A stretch of 64,000 bases of DNA from Cryptomeria japonica (lineage: Eukaryota > Streptophyta > Pinopsida > Cupressales > Cupressaceae), in NCBI RefSeq assembly GCF_030272615.1, contig NC_081411.1:208164244-208228243 (forward strand). The letters are read 5' to 3'. Numbering within the stretch: position 1 is the first letter of the stretch; the number at the start of each line of letters is the position of its first letter. The translations under genes were made by a program, and so were the position numbers. Below are positions 59,862-64,000 of the stretch, in pieces. The notes beneath the pieces are model-generated. The model worked only from the letters and a program-made list of their open reading frames with translations. It did no database searches and was not told where the DNA came from.

Positions 59862-62800
59862 CTACTTCCACACTTCCTTATCCATATTCACCCACATGAC
59901 CTTCATTTTATGAACCTCCAAGTGACCTGAATAGACAATGAGCATTGATTCAATCCTTGCTACCTTCGAAAAGTCATCGGTAGTCAAAGATTTTGTGGTC
60001 TGAATGGAATGAACTCTATCTTGAAAGACTTTAATCATGTCTGCAACTTCCTCAATCATCTTAGCTCCCTCCTTCATGAGTTGGATTTCAATACATTTAA
60101 GATCCTTTTGTATAGTGTCAATCAAATCGATCAGTCCCTTAAGTAGCTTAGTGGATTCTTCATGGCCTTGCCCAATGATTAAGTGGCACCATTCCATGTT
60201 TTTCTTTGACACATATAGCACATTATCATCTAGGTTCTCTACTAGTTTCTCAACTAAGAACTTCATCAATCCATACTTCTGAACATCATTCATTTGTGCA
60301 AGAACTACTACCCACTTAACCCTTTCCTTTTCCCAAGTGACTGTTTCCAACTCAAGCTCTTTACTCACAGTTTCTGCATCTTTGTAAACCTTGACCAGAT
60401 TAGTAATATATTCTGATCCTTGTTGAATTATTAGATCCAGCCATTTGTTGAACATCTCCGTCACTACCCTATTCCTTTGAACTTGATCAAGCATCTTCTG
60501 GTTTGCTAGAGACTTAGGATCAAATGACACTGGTATCTATGACAATGGTAGAGGATTTGGATTATGAATAGCATTGATGTACTCTACCATCTGTGCGACC
60601 ATTTGTTTCATCTCTCTCTTGTCTTTCTCATCTTTCCAAGTCCTGGAGATTATCCTCTTTGTAGAAGACTCCAAATGTTTTACATCCACAGCCCTTCATG
60701 CGACACCCAAATCTATTTTCTCCATAATAAAATCTTCTTTTGTGGCCTTATCTACATCTCTCCCAGGAATAGGCTTGGCCACTTTTGTTGTCCAGTGTCC
60801 TGTTGTGTCATCCACATCAAGGATTGCTTGTGTTTTGAGGATTTTTGGCTTTGATGCTTTTCATATGCATTTACTAACCATGTCCTCTAATGGAATGGTG
60901 ACTAGCACCACACTCCTTTTCTTGCCAATGGTGGCTTCCAACCATCTTGGAGCATTGGTAGATCCTTTAGGTGGCAGAGTGACCAGTGAATCTGGAGAGG
61001 TAACGATTACCAGAGAATTCATGGGATCCTGTTGAGTTCCTACCCCTTCATTTGTATCCTCTTCTTGTATCTTAGGTTCACTTTAGTCCTATGGGTCCAT
61101 TATTTATTCAGGCTCTTCACTAGGGTCTAAATCCACCACGACCTATTGCAGAACAGGCTTGCTACTCTTCTTCTTGCTTCTTGACCGAGTTGTTGTAGGA
61201 CTAGATGATGACCTTCCTGACCTTCTTGGTGGTATTTTCTCTACGATGGGCTTTGAGACAACTGCAATATCAGTAATTTTATTAGTGGCAAAAATAGGAG
61301 ATTGAACCAAGATGTGTGAATCACTTCTTGATTCGTGTGGGGACAGGAAAGGACACTCCCTGAATTTCAGTTTCCTCAACTATCTCTTTGTTCTCCTGAC
61401 AACATTGAAGGTCCTTGTTTGAATGCTATCATCTCCTTTCATGTTCCAGTCAATTTTTGGAATTAGTTTCCCTTCAATCTCAGTACTGAACTCAGGGTCT
61501 AGGACATCTTCCTCAGTATCTTCCAATACACTTGATGTATTAATTGGGAGCCTCAAGACAGATATATGCCACAAAGTGAATCTTGACCACAACCTCTTTC
61601 TCACTTCATGCTCATCCTTGCAATTTTCCCAATAATCCTCCATCTGGGGTTCATGGCGGAAATGACTGTCTATGTTAAGGTTCTCCCTTGCATAACCTTT
61701 GCTATCAAATCTTTTCCTAGCTACATATGGCTGCAAATTCATTCTTTTGAACTCTAGTTCCAGATTCAGAGCATTTGACATCGATTTACAGCTGTAATAC
61801 CCAAGCTCAACAAGAAAAACCACCCTGGATTCTCCCTTTGCCCCTAGTCTTTTATCTATATGGGCTAGCTGCTTGCTCGCCTCTATAAGTACGAAGCTAT
61901 CAAAGGTGTATCTTGGCAATTTGAATGGTTGGCCTTCAAAACCACCTACCCATATGTAAGTAAACCATGAATCTGGATAAAGAAGCTTCCATAAATACTC
62001 ACTAACTCCATAGCATCTGCGAACATCCTTTTGTTAGCATCCCCTTGGAGCTCAAAGGCCACTCTTCCCGCAAAGACTCCATTCCATTTGTCAATTTGTT
62101 CAACATATCTCTGTTGTTACAACAAAGGGTAAAAATCATAAACCCTCATTACATCAAGCCAAGGTTCATTGGGTAATCCAGGCCAATCCCTTATGCAGGC
62201 TAAAATATAAAATAGGTAAGAAGACATGTAAAACCCAGTCATACCCACAAAGTTGCTTAGTCCTTCGAGAAGCCTCTCTACAATTATGTGAGACCAATCC
62301 AGAAATCTATCACCAGATAAAACTACTTGGACAAAAAAGTACATCCAGTCTTCCCAATAGAAGGAATGTGAATTCCCTTTTACTCTGTTTAAAAGCACAA
62401 CAATGTCCCGCACCTCAGTGATGAGATGTTCTCTGGTTAAGGGTTTGGGTTGTCATGATCCTCCTTTTTGAGCCTTCAAGAGCCAATTTCTAGCAATTAC
62501 ACTTCTGTACTTGCTCTTCTTCTCCGAGAAATAGGCATATGAATTTCCAATGGTCCAATCCTCATACTCCTCCTTATGCGGTATTCACATTGTTGCCATC
62601 ACTGTTTCCCTATTAATATGGACTAACACTCCACCATCACTAGTTTTGATACATCTGATCTCATAATCATATCTATTCATACAAGCCAACACTAAATCTA
62701 GACATGGCGCAGCTAACGGAAATGCAGCAGCTTCCACAAGACCACTCTTAACTATCTTCTCCATTAGCGACCCAACCCTAGGATTCTTAGCCCTTTCAAG

Positions 62801-62902
62801 GAAATTCCTCAAATCCATATGAACTAAGGAGGTCTCTTCCATTTCCGGCAAGATACACACTAAACATAAGGTTCGGTCAAGCTTTGGCAGCACAAGCCTC
62901 AT
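59862..62902 (-). pseudogene. Large reading region of unknown function (~1,010 codons)
   Basis: Open stretches at 62585-62902, 62117-62413, 61380-61919, 61143-61379 and 59862-60530 follow one another on the minus strand. Only about ten stops and one shift (near 62000) separate them, and most stops can be read as CAA, CAG or CGA changed by C to T. The N-terminal 500 residues look globular and Trp/Tyr-rich (FYMSSYLFYILACIRDWPG near 62210). A basic linker (RRSGRSSSSPTTTRSRSKKK) follows, then a C-terminal helical part likely to form coiled coils. I do not recognise it. The layout recalls plant-transposon-associated gag-like proteins. It could also be a host gene with a 5' intron, since GTAAGT lies at 63042-63047 on this strand. 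Confidence 0.55.
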
Positions 62903-63435
62903 TTTTAACTATTTATTCCCTTAACCAAGAAATTCTAACAACAGTACAATATGCTACCCCGATGATTTCAGATCTTCCCCTTTCCTATACTGATAAAACT
63001 TCAGTGCACAAAGAAACACAATCATAGGAGAAGACAATTGAACTTACCCGGTAATACCATGAAAACTGGGAATTCTTCCAGAGAACGGAACTGGATTTAC
63101 CTTTGGCGCCTCCGATTAATTGAAGTCAAGCAGTTATGATCTTCCTAAATATGGAAATAAACTCATACATCTTCCTTTAACCAGATGGGAAAATATCAAT
63201 ACGGTTGCACACGCTTCGTCATGATTTACTCAAATGTGTGAAGCAATGGTGAAATGACAAACTTGACACCTTCTTAATTATCCATCACTTCCGCACAGGA
63301 AATTTGACATTTTCATGATTACTTTCCACATTTAGGATTTCAAAAAGCCAAATAAGGGAATATTCCTTCTTGTCCTGCCGCTTTTATTTCCACCACAAAG
63401 CTTTTCCAGATTAGTCTTAAGAGAACTTATGAATG
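62903..63435. other. Upstream flank of the large reading region
   Basis: A possible 5' splice donor (minus strand CGGGTAAGTTC, 63040-63050) could belong to an untranslated first exon at about 63050-63110, with an acceptor before 62902. No other gene is supported. Confidence 0.3.
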
Positions 63436-63862
63436 TTGAACCACTTGAAGATGAGGTTCAATGGTTCAGGTTCAATTAGGTAATAAAACAATAACGGTCG
63501 GCACATAAACAACACCAGGAACGAGCGACAAAGAAAAAGGAATAATTAAAAACAAATGAACCTTGAACCTTTTGAACCACTTGAAATTTTGGTTCAAGGT
63601 TCAAGATCTGTATACCAACTTAACATAAAAGAAAGACTCGCACTTGTCATAAAACAATACATTGTCGCAACCCACTAAAAAGGCACTTTTTAACCTTGAA
63701 CCCTTGAACATGAGGTTCAATGGGTTCAAACCTTCAATGACCGAAGACCAAGTGAACGAGTTTAAAAATTGCAGACCGGAACAACTGATTTCTTTTCTTC
63801 TTCTTCTCTTTTAGAATGTACTTTGAACCTTGAACCTTTGAAACCTTTTTTTTAAGGTTCAA
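63436..63862. repeat. Four clusters of TTGAACC/GGTTCAA
   Basis: Clusters start at about 63436, 63557, 63692 and 63822. Each has one or more TTGAACC followed within 15-35 bp by GGTTCAA, so each can fold back on itself. Spacing is about 120-135 bp. Confidence 0.7.
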
Positions 63863-64000
63863 GTACAAAGAGAACAAATGACCCGATGGAAACAAAAGAC
63901 ACAAAAAGATAACTGTCACAACCCTCCTTTATCTCCTTTGGATTTAAATACAAACTCGATTATATTTCTTTTGGATAAACTATTGAATGAACATTATAAA
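63863..64000. other. Right edge, unassigned
   Basis: AT-rich, no supported feature. Confidence 0.3.

Overview
The window looks like a stretch of a large, repeat-filled conifer nuclear genome, possibly of the cypress/yew side. That placement is inferred from the repeat style and was not tested. One intact protein gene is visible, an L-type lectin receptor kinase on the minus strand (26457-28427). Almost everything else is LTR retrotransposon sequence of several ages, SINE-like insertions, simple repeats and decayed coding regions full of stop codons.

Region 1 (1-18764) is a head-to-tail run of a non-autonomous Ty1/copia-type element that resembles Sireviruses. It lies on the minus strand with ~2.6 kb LTRs and ~2.85 kb internal regions. 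The order is internal, LTR (2648-5214), internal, LTR (8060-18764). The internal regions carry a gag-like reading region and a second, unrecognised one, but no pol. The rightmost LTR is split by a complete Ty3/gypsy chromovirus (9006-17113). That insertion has 1.7 kb LTRs, a GTTTC target duplication and a gag-pol frame disabled by nonsense and frameshift changes.

Region 2 (18765-26456) holds a rotted plus-strand copia fragment (about 19170-20465), scattered remnants of a lectin-kinase paralogue (about 21585-21632 and 23318-23459), a SINE-like insertion with 15 bp target duplications, and AT-rich sequence. Region 3 (26290-31568) is the lectin-kinase gene, a partial duplication of its 3' end, two diverged copies of an upstream segment, and an internally deleted copia element (29138-31563) with AAAGT target duplications.

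Region 4 (31569-43640) is mostly unassigned AT-rich sequence. It contains a second SINE-like element, microsatellites, a gag-like relic and a degenerate Sirevirus-like LTR. Region 5 (43640-48571) is the most unusual part: a decayed plus-strand gene that starts with tandemly duplicated mini-exons in CT-rich sequence and runs into a putative transposase-like domain, which is split by a solo LTR (46481-47259, TSD CATAG).

Region 6 (48570-52690) is an AT-rich ~1.9 kb tandem duplication, probably LTR-derived, followed by a 21 bp minisatellite. Region 7 (52694-58585) is a second copia element family on the minus strand, with an almost complete but decayed pol and a chimeric neighbouring LTR. Region 8 (58586-64000) holds a ~1,010-codon minus-strand reading region of unknown function, preceded by four clusters of a TTGAACC/GGTTCAA motif.

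Apart from the receptor kinase, no gene here looks functional. The recurrent loss of coding frames at CAA, CAG and CGA codons fits long-term cytosine methylation and deamination of silenced repeats. That explanation is an inference.
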